Below, in pieces: positions 8,667-16,874 of a DNA stretch of 64,000 nt. The stretch is from CAZOOK01 sp964581385. Its GTDB lineage: Bacteria > Pseudomonadota > Gammaproteobacteria > Nevskiales > Nevskiaceae. Position 1 is the stretch's first letter. Every line of letters starts with the position of its first letter. The notes under the pieces are model-generated. The model was not told the DNA's origin and ran no database searches. It saw nothing but the letters and a program-made list of their open reading frames with translations. A program made the position numbers and the translations under genes. The stretch spans positions 1 through 64,000 of the forward strand of contig CAZOOK010000030.1 of the NCBI GenBank assembly GCA_964581385.1, read 5' to 3'.

Positions 8667-9434
8667 ATGTTGGTCGTGCTCGCGTTGGCGCTTGCGCTCG
8701 CGCCGACGCTCGCTCCAGTCAACGCGCTGCGCCACTGCGCGTCGCACCGCGCGCACCACATGCACTTGCACACGCGCGACGACCTCGCGTGGGCCGCGCG
8801 CGTCGACCCGAACGCGCGCGCGACGCTCGTCGACAAGACGCACCCCGAATCCATGCACGCCGTGTGTTCGCGCGGCGGAATTGACGACGACTTCCACGTG
8901 TTTGTGCACGTCGAGGCGGTCGAGTGCCCGTTCCTGCACCGCGTCCCGCTCGAGACGACGCTCGGCAAGTTGCGCTCCATGAAGTGCGAACTCGACATCG
9001 ACGTTCCGTCCGATCTCGGTGTCGACGACAGTTTGTACGCCATTCCAGATCGCGGCCACGGCGTGTTTTACGGAGACGTCGACGTCGACGTCGAATACGA
9101 AAACGGAAACGACGACAACGACGAACACGTGTTGATCGTCGTCAACCCACAAGGCGGGCCTCATCGCGCGTTTGCGTCGCTCGTCGCGGCGCGCGCCGCC
9201 GCGCGCGACGCGGGCGTGCGTCTCGTCGTCGCGAACCCGCACCGCGCGCACCACTCGCATCTCGGCGTGCACGCGCTCGGGGCGCACACGATTGCGGCGT
9301 TTGCGTCGGCGCGACACGGCGGACACGAGGCGATGTGCGTGCGCCAGGCCATGAGCGACGCCGACGTGCGCCGCGCGACGACCGAGTGCGCGCAAGACGT
9401 GCGCGCCGAACGCGACCGACGCATGCGTCGTTGA
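8667..9434 (+). CDS. Secreted His/Asp-rich protein with signal peptide
   Basis: This 255-residue protein starts with a clear signal peptide (about 1-23, hydrophobic core LALALALAPTLAP). The mature part has an unusual number of His, Asp and Ala residues, several Cys and an acidic run near the middle. The N-terminal third contains His clusters that could bind metal. No transmembrane segment follows, so it is probably lumenal, secreted or a soluble glycoprotein. It starts 41 bases after the upstream gene. No family recognised. Confidence 0.75.
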   Translation: MLVVLALALALAPTLAPVNALRHCASHRAHHMHLHTRDDLAWAARVDPNARATLVDKTHPESMHAVCSRGGIDDDFHVFVHVEAVECPFLHRVPLETTLGKLRSMKCELDIDVPSDLGVDDSLYAIPDRGHGVFYGDVDVDVEYENGNDDNDEHVLIVVNPQGGPHRAFASLVAARAAARDAGVRLVVANPHRAHHSHLGVHALGAHTIAAFASARHGGHEAMCVRQAMSDADVRRATTECAQDVRAERDRRMRR

Positions 9435-9503
9435 ACCACTCCACTCTCGTCTCGCCTCGTCTCGTCTCCTCTTCACATTCGTGTAGTAAGTACGTCGTTG
9501 TTT

Positions 9504-10658
9504 CTAAGACGCAAAGGTCTGCGCGATGTCGCGCAGAACGAGTTCGCGGCGCAGCGCCCAGTCGGCCTCGGCGCGCTTCACGACGTAGTACTTGCGCTGC
9601 TTGGGTGTGGTCTCGGTGACCGGGCCCCACACGGGGTAGTGGTCGTTCTCGGTGAACCCCGTCAGTTCGCGCTTTTCGAACCACTCGACGAGGTGTTCAA
9701 TCGCGGGAATCAGAAGCACGTCGGCCATGACGAACTGGCGCTCGAGCCCGGCGCCTTGGATCGAGCGCGCGATTTTGACGTTGCGGTTGGCCTTTCCGGC
9801 CGTCGCCGCGTCCTTGAGCATCTCCAAACCTGGCGAGACGCTGAAGTCGATGTTGCGGTTGAACATGACGGCCGGGTCAAACGCCACCTCTGGCTTGATG
9901 AGGTTCTGGATGGTCTGCACGCACTCGACGAAAATGTGGTTGTTCCACAGACCCATGACCTCGCGCGCGAGCTTCGCCGTCTCTTTAAACCTCGTCGGGT
10001 TCTCGAGCGCGCGGAACACCGCGTCCTCGCTCGGCGACGAGTTCGCGGCGCACGCGTTTTTCGCGCCGAGCACGTCAAACGACTCGACGTAGTAGAACTG
10101 ACCGCGGAACTCGGCGCGAAGATCGTCGAGCGCCTCCGGGCCAGTGGGCTTGAGCGTGCGGACGTTGAACGACGCGTAACACACGACCGGCGCGTTGCAC
10201 ATGCTCGGCGTCGAGAAGTCCGTCGGTGCGCTGACGAACTCGCGCAAAGGCTTGAGCGCAAAGACGAGGTGAGGGTTGAAGACGCGCGTGAACGCGGTCG
10301 AAAAGTCCAAAATCGTGGTGCCCGAACGGAGCGGCCACTCTGGGGAAATGGGGTACTCCTTGGCGCTCGAGTCCGCGCGCGCGACGTACACGTGGAGGCG
10401 TTCGTCTGCAACGTCGTTCATGAGCGCGTCGCGCAAGCGCAGACCGACCATGCGCGCCTTGCGGTCGGCGTCGGCCTCGCCCACCGCGAGCACGATCACA
10501 AAGCGCCTCTTGCTGTCAGACCATCCGTACTCGAGGATCAGAGCGCGCACGATGCGAGCGATGGCGAGAATGTCGTCCGTCTCGAGGTCGGTCATGACGA
10601 GCACGCGAATCTCGTCTTTGATCTCGATCTCGGCATATTCCAAAATGTGCCGCAGCAT
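9504..10658 (-). CDS. Nucleoside-hydrolase-like protein
   Basis: A 384-residue protein. Near residue 20 a beta strand is followed by VMTDLETDDILAI, which resembles the metal-binding DxDxxxDD signature at the N-terminus of inosine/uridine-preferring nucleoside hydrolases and related calcium-dependent glycosidase-like folds. A second strand (RFVIVLAVGEAD) fits the Rossmann-like core. Enzymes of this fold cleave N-glycosidic bonds of nucleosides. The second conserved Asp is replaced by Glu here, so activity is uncertain. It converges with the His-rich gene across a pyrimidine-rich 69-base gap. Confidence 0.6.
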   Translation of the reverse strand: MLRHILEYAEIEIKDEIRVLVMTDLETDDILAIARIVRALILEYGWSDSKRRFVIVLAVGEADADRKARMVGLRLRDALMNDVADERLHVYVARADSSAKEYPISPEWPLRSGTTILDFSTAFTRVFNPHLVFALKPLREFVSAPTDFSTPSMCNAPVVCYASFNVRTLKPTGPEALDDLRAEFRGQFYYVESFDVLGAKNACAANSSPSEDAVFRALENPTRFKETAKLAREVMGLWNNHIFVECVQTIQNLIKPEVAFDPAVMFNRNIDFSVSPGLEMLKDAATAGKANRNVKIARSIQGAGLERQFVMADVLLIPAIEHLVEWFEKRELTGFTENDHYPVWGPVTETTPKQRKYYVVKRAEADWALRRELVLRDIAQTFAS

Positions 10659-10778
10659 CTCAGACGTGTGTTGCGGAGATCGGTTGTGGGGGTGTTGTGA
10701 CGCGACGAGCGACACACAATTCAACTCGAGCGCGAACACGCATCGTCTCCTCTCCCTGCGTCAAATTGCCTCGTCCCG

Positions 10779-11363
10779 ATGCCGGCGCAGTACCCGTACA
10801 AGACGACCATGTGCAACAACATCATGTCGACCGGAGCGTGTCCTTACGCCAACAAGTGCACGTTTGCGCACTCCGAGGCAGAGATGGCAAAGTGGAGGGC
10901 GCACAACAACAGGCGCCCGTCGTCGCATGTGCGTCGCCGCATCGCGCGCGAGCGAGCGAGCTTCCCCGTCGTTCGACCGCCGCCCGCGCTCACGCGAAGC
11001 GTCGCTGTGCCTCCGTCGCCTCCCCGCCCGTTCTGCGCCGTGACTCAGCCGCCGTTCCTCACGATGCGCGACGCCGCGCTCATGCGCATGCGAGCGACGG
11101 GTGTCGGCGCCGACGGCTGCGACCGCGACCGCGACCATACATTCGCACCGAGCGACAACGCCATGGCTCCTGTTCTCGTTTGCCCGCTTCCGAATTACAG
11201 AAACGTCAACGTCAGCGTCAACGCGAGCGCCGTGTCGACGCCCGATTTCGATTTCAAAGACGACGCGACGGACCCCGACCCCGATCTCGGGTGCGAGCAC
11301 GACGTTCGGCTGTACTCGCTCGACGAGTGGATCGTCGCCGGACCGAGCTTTACGCTGGCCTGA
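10779..11363 (+). CDS. CCCH zinc-finger protein
   Basis: This 194-residue protein carries one CCCH finger near its N-terminus: C12, C21, C27 and H31 with spacing C-x8-C-x5-C-x3-H, the tristetraprolin type that binds AU-rich RNA. A basic stretch follows; the remaining 130 residues are low-complexity, Pro- and Asp-rich. Cellular proteins with this finger control mRNA decay, polyadenylation or splicing, and a virus could use it for mRNA handling or shutoff. Only one finger is visible, whereas TTP proteins have two. Confidence 0.85.
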   Translation: MPAQYPYKTTMCNNIMSTGACPYANKCTFAHSEAEMAKWRAHNNRRPSSHVRRRIARERASFPVVRPPPALTRSVAVPPSPPRPFCAVTQPPFLTMRDAALMRMRATGVGADGCDRDRDHTFAPSDNAMAPVLVCPLPNYRNVNVSVNASAVSTPDFDFKDDATDPDPDLGCEHDVRLYSLDEWIVAGPSFTLA

Positions 11364-11544
11364 GACGGCACCCGTTCTCGACGACGACGACGTACAAGCA
11401 CGACAACGACGAAATAATGACACACACGCGAGCCGTGACGAGCGCGTACGGGTTGTCGCACGCGACTTCGTAGAACGCGATCGCAACACCCAACGCAAAA
11501 TACGAACACAAAAGACGGTCGAACAATTTTTCAAACGACGACAT
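11350..11544 (-). CDS. Small two-span membrane protein (paralog of next gene)
   Basis: A 64-residue protein with two hydrophobic stretches (about 10-25 and 31-52). It aligns with the 90-residue protein just upstream: SYFALGVAIAFYE here against SYMALTLAAAFYE there, followed by a conserved AR before the second span. Its ATG lies inside the last 14 bases of that upstream gene, so the two are probably co-expressed. It overlaps the end of the CCCH gene on the other strand by 14 bases. Confidence 0.65.
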   Translation of the reverse strand: MSSFEKLFDRLLCSYFALGVAIAFYEVACDNPYALVTARVCVIISSLSCLYVVVVENGCRLRPA

Positions 11545-11803
11545 GTTGCGCGCCGGGTGTCGCGCTGTTGCGTTGGTGTGTAACGCCGGCGTAGACGGAC
11601 GGGACGAACGCGAGAAACACAAACGCTCGTGCGACGACAATCGTATTGGGAACGATGTGGCTGAACTCGTAGAATGCAGCGGCCAACGTCAGCGCCATGT
11701 ACGAAAACGAAATACGGTCGTGCACCAAAGGCGACGTGGCGCGAGCGCACAACGACGTGCGAGGAACGTCGGTATCGGCGCCGTTGTTGTTATTCGTCCA
11801 CAT
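11531..11803 (-). CDS. Small two-span membrane protein (tandem paralog)
   Basis: This 90-residue protein has a polar N-terminus (MWTNNNNGAD) and two hydrophobic spans at about 34-48 and 53-72. It is paralogous to the gene at 11350-11544 and shows a looser match to the membrane protein at 49668. Its start overlaps the preceding same-strand gene by 14 bases and its end overlaps the following gene by 14 bases, giving a tight three-gene unit. Confidence 0.65.
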   Translation of the reverse strand: MWTNNNNGADTDVPRTSLCARATSPLVHDRISFSYMALTLAAAFYEFSHIVPNTIVVARAFVFLAFVPSVYAGVTHQRNSATPGAQHVVV

Positions 11804-12569
11804 TTGGAAAAATCTGCGTCGGCGGCGCTGCGCTCGTAATCGTCGTGCTCGGGTGTGCGTCTGCGGTCGCCGTCGCCGTCGCAGTCGCCACGACGGCCGC
11901 GTCCCACTCGTCGCCATCTCCGCTCGACGTCGACATCGACCGCGGCGACACTGGCGACGCTGGCGAGACGGGCGACGCTGGCGAAACGGGCGACGGGGGG
12001 CTGTTTGCGCGGACCTGGACATGTGCGGGTGCGGGTGGGTGTTGAACGCGCACGCGCCCAAGCCCGTCGCGCACCGCGTCGAGCGCGTCGTTGACGAATT
12101 CGGTCAAGTTGAATCCGTCGAGAGCGCCGTCGTCGTACGCGCCCATGACAAGCTCGAGCACGCCGATCCACAACAAGCACATCGAGAACCGTTCCTTGAT
12201 GGCCGCGAGCGTCACGCGCGACTTGCGGATTTGGCCCGCCGATCCGCGATCGCACGATTCGAGCAAGGCCTCGCGCACGCCGTGCAGCGCGGCCGCGACG
12301 TTGTCTTCGGTCAGCTCACATCCCCCGTCGCGCGCGGCCGACGCCACGAGCTCGCGCGCGGCGTCGCGCTGCCTCGCGCGCGACCGAATGCGCGCGTCGC
12401 GCACGCGCTCGAGCTCGGCGAGCTCGCACCCGCGATGGTGAATCAGCGCGTCGAGGTCGGCGCCGTCGTCGAAAAACGCCTCGCGCGCCGTCTCGACTTC
12501 GACGTCGTGTCCCGTTCTGGCGCGCCTCTGGCGCCGTCGAGACGATCGAATCGCGGACGGGGCCGGCAT
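11790..12569 (-). CDS. Helical protein with SPVSPA repeats
   Basis: A 259-residue protein. Residues 1-165 are mostly helical and Arg/Ala/Glu-rich; then comes a Pro/Ala linker with four copies of a five-residue SPASPV-type repeat (about 195-212) and a Thr/Ala-rich tail. A hydrophobic helix near 128-142 could be a membrane segment or a buried helix. The basic N-terminus (RRRQRRARTG) may bind nucleic acid. No family recognised. Confidence 0.65.
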   Translation of the reverse strand: MPAPSAIRSSRRRQRRARTGHDVEVETAREAFFDDGADLDALIHHRGCELAELERVRDARIRSRARQRDAARELVASAARDGGCELTEDNVAAALHGVREALLESCDRGSAGQIRKSRVTLAAIKERFSMCLLWIGVLELVMGAYDDGALDGFNLTEFVNDALDAVRDGLGRVRVQHPPAPAHVQVRANSPPSPVSPASPVSPASPVSPRSMSTSSGDGDEWDAAVVATATATATADAHPSTTITSAAPPTQIFPNVDE

Positions 12570-12602
12570 CGTGCGTGCGGCGCCAATCGAGTGTGACGAG
12601 CG

Positions 12603-13766
12603 TTATCCGAACCGCGCGCGCACCGCCTGCTGCACGGCCGCCACGGGCCTGCGCACAACTTCTTCGTCGTCGTCCTCGTCCTCCGTCTCTGCTCGGAAAG
12701 AGCGCACAGGGCCACGAGCGCGATCGCGATCGAGATCGACGTCTTCGAACCGGCTCGCGGACCGTCGGACGTGCACGCTCGCTTGCGATCGTTTCTTGGC
12801 GATGGCGCCCGCAATCGCGTTGCCGATGCTCTGCTCGAACGCGAGCCGCGAGCTTTGGGTGGACGCGTTCGACGAACCGCGTGCGCGCTCGATGTTGGCC
12901 GCGTTGCGTACGTCTTCTTGGCTCTGCTCGTAGCGCTGCGCGACCGCGTTGACGTGGTCGCTCACGGCCTCGGCGCGCTGCGCCATCCGTCTCTGCAAGC
13001 GCTTCGGGAGGGTCAACCTCTTCGACGCGTTCTCGAGGATCTTGTTGACGCCGTCGTGCTCCTCCAACTGCAGCAACTTGTCGTTTTCAGCGTTGAACGC
13101 AAGCTGCAGCTGTTGCTTCTTGGCAGAGAAACGGTGCAGCGCCGTTTGCGCCGCGTTGATGCGCTCGGTCGTCGCCGCGAGCGCGTCGCCGATGCCGCGC
13201 ATGTTCGTGTCGGCAAACACCTCAGTTTGCAAGTAGGCCGCGAGTTCCTCGTCGGTCATCGTGTCGGCCTCGTCGCCGAGCCTCTCAAAACACCGAGCCA
13301 ACACGTGCGGCAACACCTCTCTCGTTTGATTTTCGAGAACGCGCCTCTTCCGCTCTTGATCGAGGATGTTGTCCTTCGTTTCGGTCTCCTTCTTGTTGAA
13401 ATCAATGATTTGATGCGACGTCAGGTGCAAAAAGTTCCACGTCTCCCACTTGGCGTGCTCGACGTTGGCCGTCATGCTCAACATGAAACGCTTCCAAGGG
13501 CCGTACTCGTGGTAGGGGTTTTTGCTCGCGTCGAGGAACCGCGCGTACGGGTTCGTCACGCTGCTCGCCGCGTTCGCCGACGTGAGCGACGCGAGCAACT
13601 CTGACGTCTTGCGTGTCTGAACCTCGTACGAGTCGTTGTCGACAGAAGCAGTGACCTGTTCGACTTGCACATGTCCATCGCCGTCGCCGTCGCCGTCGCT
13701 GTTGTCGTCGTCGTCGTCGCCTTCAAAATCAGGAAGCGCACGCGCCAGCGCCGATGCGTCGCCCAT
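12603..13766 (-). CDS. Acidic N-terminus helical protein, unknown family
   Basis: This 387-residue protein has an Asp-rich N-terminal run (about 15-31), a conserved-looking aromatic region (NPYARFLDASKNPYHEYGPW near 75), long helices with coiled-coil propensity between about 110 and 270, and a basic C-terminal third broken by an acidic run. It may be a structural or nucleic-acid-associated protein. An upstream in-frame ATG at 13790 would add 8 residues. It is divergent from the basic protein gene, 62 bases away. Confidence 0.75.
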   Translation of the reverse strand: MGDASALARALPDFEGDDDDDNSDGDGDGDGHVQVEQVTASVDNDSYEVQTRKTSELLASLTSANAASSVTNPYARFLDASKNPYHEYGPWKRFMLSMTANVEHAKWETWNFLHLTSHQIIDFNKKETETKDNILDQERKRRVLENQTREVLPHVLARCFERLGDEADTMTDEELAAYLQTEVFADTNMRGIGDALAATTERINAAQTALHRFSAKKQQLQLAFNAENDKLLQLEEHDGVNKILENASKRLTLPKRLQRRMAQRAEAVSDHVNAVAQRYEQSQEDVRNAANIERARGSSNASTQSSRLAFEQSIGNAIAGAIAKKRSQASVHVRRSASRFEDVDLDRDRARGPVRSFRAETEDEDDDEEVVRRPVAAVQQAVRARFG

Positions 13767-13828
13767 CGCCTTTGCGTGTGTGCGTGGCACACCCGAATTG
13801 CGTTCGACACGTCTCGTCTCGTCTCGAC

Positions 13829-14476
13829 ATGTCGCCGGCGTCGTCGTCTGCGAACAAAAAGAAGCGCACCAAGACCAAGGGCGCCGCGGCCAAACTCGAG
13901 CGCAAGGTTGCCAAGGTGGTCAAGGCTGCTGAGACCAAGGCCAAGCGCGAGGCTGTCAAGGTGATCAAGGCGGCCAAGGCCAAGGCCAAGACCGACGCGG
14001 CCGTCGTCGAGACCAAACCGTTCAAGTTTGCGTCGGCGTCCGAGACCAAAGCGAGGAACGTGCGTCGCGCCAACGAGAGCGTTCGCGCGGCTGCTGTCGC
14101 TGCAATTGGTGGCGGGGGTGCTCGCCACCAGCACCCGTGGACTGGTCTTGGCGCTGGCGTGCCTCTCGCGTCGTTTATCCACGAGGACGAGGTTGGAGTG
14201 GTTCCAGAGGGGCGCGAGCAGACAGCCGAGACGCGCCAGCTCGACGGAGCGTTCAACGCCGCCATGGATGCTCAAAAGCGCGACCCGCGCTATCTCGCGC
14301 GCGTGCTTCGTCTTCGGGCGGACCATCCTGCCGCGCAGCACCACGACATGTTCGGCGACCCGCTCCTGGCGGGGGCACACGCGCTTTTGCGCTCGCTCGG
14401 CCACGCGCCCGGCTCGGCCGCGATGCGCGCCGCCGAGGACGAGATCATCCGCTCAAAGATGGGGGGCGCGATGTGA
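13829..14476 (+). CDS. Lys/Ala-rich basic protein (possible DNA-condensing protein)
   Basis: A 215-residue protein. Residues 9-62 are almost only Lys, Ala, Val, Glu and Arg, with repeated KAAK/KVVKAA units like linker-histone tails or bacterial histone-like AAKK repeats. The remaining 150 residues form a normal globular domain with Gly-rich and His-rich patches and no recognised fold. A role in DNA condensation in the virion or host nucleus is inferred from composition only. Its last 32 bases overlap the convergent ATPase gene. Confidence 0.75.
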   Translation: MSPASSSANKKKRTKTKGAAAKLERKVAKVVKAAETKAKREAVKVIKAAKAKAKTDAAVVETKPFKFASASETKARNVRRANESVRAAAVAAIGGGGARHQHPWTGLGAGVPLASFIHEDEVGVVPEGREQTAETRQLDGAFNAAMDAQKRDPRYLARVLRLRADHPAAQHHDMFGDPLLAGAHALLRSLGHAPGSAAMRAAEDEIIRSKMGGAM

Positions 14477-15563
14477 GGTCGATGTCGACGACGCGCGCGT
14501 CGCGCAGTGAGGCGGGAACGGTAAATCGGTCGCGCACCGACACGAGCACCACGCGAAACGTCGACGTCGCGTTTGCGCCAGAGCGCGCGAGCGCCGTTGC
14601 AAACGCGGGCGGGTCGAGGTCGGCGTCGTCGTACGCAAACACGACGACACGAGCGTACGCGCGCGGCGACGACCCGAGCCGTGCGAATTCGTCGTCGTCG
14701 CCGTCTGCGTATCCGTCGCCAACGACGAGCCGCACGACCGCGCCGGGGGCGGGCGACAACGTTCCGGCCGTCGCCGCGAGCGCGCGCGTCTTTCCGCACC
14801 CGCGCGGACCGCGAAACACCACGCACGTCGGGGCCGACGCCGTCGCGCGCACGTTCACGCGGCGCGTCGTGCTTGCGCCGATGCGCGCGCTCACCACAAA
14901 CACAAACGCGTGGTCGGCGCCTTCGACCACGAGCCTCGACAAGAACATTGGCGGCGGAAGAACCCTTCGTTTCGTGGCGCGCAGAGCGAGAATGAGCTTC
15001 ACGGTCGCATGCGCTCGTAGCGTCGAGTTGTCGACCCATTGAACTGCGTGCTCGGCCGAGCGCGCGCGCGCGACGGCGGTGTCGTAGTCGTCCGATTCGG
15101 GCGGCCCGAACCCGAACCGTTGCTGCACAGAGACCGATTCGAGCGCCGACGCGAGCGCGGCCAATTGGCCGAGAACGTCGCTCGGAACGAGTCCAGGCCC
15201 AAGCACGTTGGTCACGACGATCGACGCGTCGTCCGAAATCGAATCCGTCCAAGCGTGAAGAGCGTCGACGAGCGCTTGCGCCGCGCGCGCGCGCGCGGCC
15301 ACGGCGTTTGCGACACGTGCCCAGAACGACGCGTCGTGCGACACGCGCGGCGCGAGTTCGGGGGGCCACGGCGCGTCGAGCACGCGCGCGCGAGACGCGA
15401 GGAGCTCATCGGCGTCTCCGTCGTCGTCTCCGAGCGCGACGAAGTTTTCGGACAAATCAGGGCTCATCGCGCCGGCGTTTGCGAGCGCGCGCGCCGCGGC
15501 GACGGCCGCGCGCGCCGGCTCGACGACGCGGTCGACAACAGCGTCACCAAAGTGCGCGCGCAT
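14445..15563 (-). CDS. P-loop ATPase-like protein with N-terminal helical region
   Basis: A 372-residue protein. Residues 252-259 are GPRGCGKT, a complete Walker A motif placed after a beta strand (TCVVF). A later strand followed by acidic residues (VVVFAYDDADLD) could be Walker B, and a further strand (FRVVLVSVRDRF) fits sensor 1. The N-terminal 200 residues are helical and carry no known domain. This is consistent with an AAA/STAND-like or small-helicase ATPase, but the family is unclear. It is divergent from RNase H, 30 bases apart. Confidence 0.7.
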   Translation of the reverse strand: MRAHFGDAVVDRVVEPARAAVAAARALANAGAMSPDLSENFVALGDDDGDADELLASRARVLDAPWPPELAPRVSHDASFWARVANAVAARARAAQALVDALHAWTDSISDDASIVVTNVLGPGLVPSDVLGQLAALASALESVSVQQRFGFGPPESDDYDTAVARARSAEHAVQWVDNSTLRAHATVKLILALRATKRRVLPPPMFLSRLVVEGADHAFVFVVSARIGASTTRRVNVRATASAPTCVVFRGPRGCGKTRALAATAGTLSPAPGAVVRLVVGDGYADGDDDEFARLGSSPRAYARVVVFAYDDADLDPPAFATALARSGANATSTFRVVLVSVRDRFTVPASLRDARVVDIDLTSRPPSLSG

Positions 15564-15593
15564 TTGCGTTGTCGCACAACGTAACTCGAGTCG

Positions 15594-16046
15594 ATGACCG
15601 ACGAGCGCAGCACGGTGGTGGCGGTGTATTTTGACGGGGCGAGCAAGGGAAACCCCGGACCGGCGGGCGCGGGGGCGTACATCATGGAGAACGGATGCGG
15701 CCCGTTTCTGTCGCTGAGCACGTTTGTTGGGCGACACGAGACGAACAACGCGGCCGAGTACGAAGGCGCGATCCTCGGGCTCAAGGCGGCGCTCAAGTTT
15801 GTCGCGCCGCTCTCGACAAAGATCAAGGTGGTCGTGCGCGGCGACTCGAAGCTCGCGGTCGAGCAGCTCAAGGGACGGTGGGAATGTCGCAGCGCGAACC
15901 TCATTCCGCGCCTCGAGCGCGCGCAAGAGCTCATTTGTGAACTGCGCGCGCTGGGCGTGTTGGTTCTGTTCGAACACGTCCCTCGCGCGGCGAACGCGCG
16001 CGCCGACAAACTCGCCAACGAGGGAGTGCTGAAAGGAAAGGCGTGA
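15594..16046 (+). CDS. Ribonuclease H type 1
   Basis: This 150-residue protein is a full-length RNase HI domain. It cleaves the RNA strand of RNA:DNA hybrids, for example primers at replication forks. The catalytic acids are D14 (in FDGASKGNPGPAG), E55 (NNAAEYEG), D84 (RGDSKL) and D138 (ARADKLAN), with the usual HVPR-type His before the last. It contains nothing beyond the catalytic domain and lacks the basic handle region of E. coli RnhA, resembling plant/archaeal RnhA-like short forms. Upstream are a CACAACGTAAC-type element and a divergent ATPase. Confidence 0.95.
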   Translation: MTDERSTVVAVYFDGASKGNPGPAGAGAYIMENGCGPFLSLSTFVGRHETNNAAEYEGAILGLKAALKFVAPLSTKIKVVVRGDSKLAVEQLKGRWECRSANLIPRLERAQELICELRALGVLVLFEHVPRAANARADKLANEGVLKGKA

Positions 16047-16062
16047 GTTGTGAGTGTTGAGT

Positions 16063-16081
16063 GAACACAACACAACGCAAC
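16063..16081 (+). promoter_or_regulatory. GAACACAAC(g/a)CAAC upstream element
   Basis: GAACACAACACAACGCAAC ends 17 bases before the ATG at 16099. It is nearly identical to elements before the next three genes of the array and to others across the window, on both strands. Probable promoter or transcription-initiation element. Confidence 0.6.
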
Positions 16082-16098
16082 ACGCGAGAGGCGCGATC

Positions 16099-16371
16099 AT
16101 GGACGACGTTTGTTTGACTCCGCCCGACCTTGCGATGTTCATGTCGAATCCATTTTACGCGTGTCAAGCGGCGTCTTACGTGGTGTTTTACGCGGCGTTT
16201 TACGTTGCGCATGCATTCGTCATGTTAGGATTTTTTTTGAACGTTTGGTACATGGCGTGCATCACGGGCGTCGTGATGGTGGTCTTCATCGCGACAATCA
16301 TCGATGCTGTCGCAACGACGTACGACGATTGTGTGCGCAAGGGAAAAGGAAGGGAAAGGCGTGAGTCGTGA
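16099..16371 (+). CDS. Small polytopic membrane protein, array member 1
   Basis: A 90-residue protein with a short N-terminus (MDDVC), hydrophobic and aromatic segments at about 25-45 and 47-70, and a basic tail (RKGKGRERRES). It shares its start context and MxDVC opening with the three following genes but lacks their Cys-rich motif. It is probably an early branch or shortened member of the same tandem family. Membrane location is inferred from hydrophobicity. Confidence 0.7.
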   Translation: MDDVCLTPPDLAMFMSNPFYACQAASYVVFYAAFYVAHAFVMLGFFLNVWYMACITGVVMVVFIATIIDAVATTYDDCVRKGKGRERRES

Positions 16372-16380
16372 GTGTTGAGT

Positions 16381-16394
16381 GAACACAACGCAAC
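16381..16394 (+). promoter_or_regulatory. GAACACAACGCAAC upstream element
   Basis: The element ends 17 bases before the ATG at 16412. A further conserved stretch, ACGCGAGAGACAC, lies between it and the start and is shared with the neighbouring genes. Confidence 0.6.
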
Positions 16395-16411
16395 ACGCGA
16401 GAGACACAATC

Positions 16412-16834
16412 ATGGGCGACGTGTGTCAAATATTTGCTCGCAACGATCATGTGTGCGTGTTTTTCGTGCCTAAAGAAATCCAGTCGCCGCCTTTTAGTTC
16501 GTCCTCGTTCGACGGCGTGTGCAAAGAGTGGTCGTATGACCCAACGCGAATCGCGTCGATGATGGACGCGTCGACACCGCTCACCCCGGCGACGTACGAC
16601 CTCATGTTCAAAACGTGCACATCTGCTTGTGAGTGTGTGCACCGCCACATGCATGGAAACTGGCTAATCCACATTACGATGTTGTCTTCGTTCTTTCTAC
16701 CCATACCGGTCTTTATGATTATTGTATTCATTCGTGCGATCAGCAAACACTTCGCGCCGCCACTCAAAGTGCAAGGACGCGGTGAAGGCCCGCAAAACGC
16801 GTGTGCGAGCAACGAAGAGAAACTTCTTCAGTAG
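16412..16834 (+). CDS. Small membrane protein, array member 2
   Basis: A 140-residue protein beginning MGDVC. It shares with member 3 the motif GVCKEWSxDPxR (about 37-50), an ACECVHRH-type Cys motif (about 71-78) and one transmembrane span (about 85-108). The tail is basic and polar and ends CASNEEKLLQ, which matches the CASNKEKL tail of member 3. It clearly arose by tandem duplication. Likely topology is an N-terminal Cys-containing ectodomain with a short tail. Function unknown. Confidence 0.75.
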   Translation: MGDVCQIFARNDHVCVFFVPKEIQSPPFSSSSFDGVCKEWSYDPTRIASMMDASTPLTPATYDLMFKTCTSACECVHRHMHGNWLIHITMLSSFFLPIPVFMIIVFIRAISKHFAPPLKVQGRGEGPQNACASNEEKLLQ

Positions 16835-16842
16835 GAGTGAGT

Positions 16843-16856
16843 GAACACAACGCAAC
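16843..16856 (+). promoter_or_regulatory. GAACACAACGCAAC upstream element
   Basis: Identical in all 14 bases to the element at 16381. It ends 18 bases before the ATG at 16875. Confidence 0.6.
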
Positions 16857-16874
16857 AATCACACGCGAGACACG

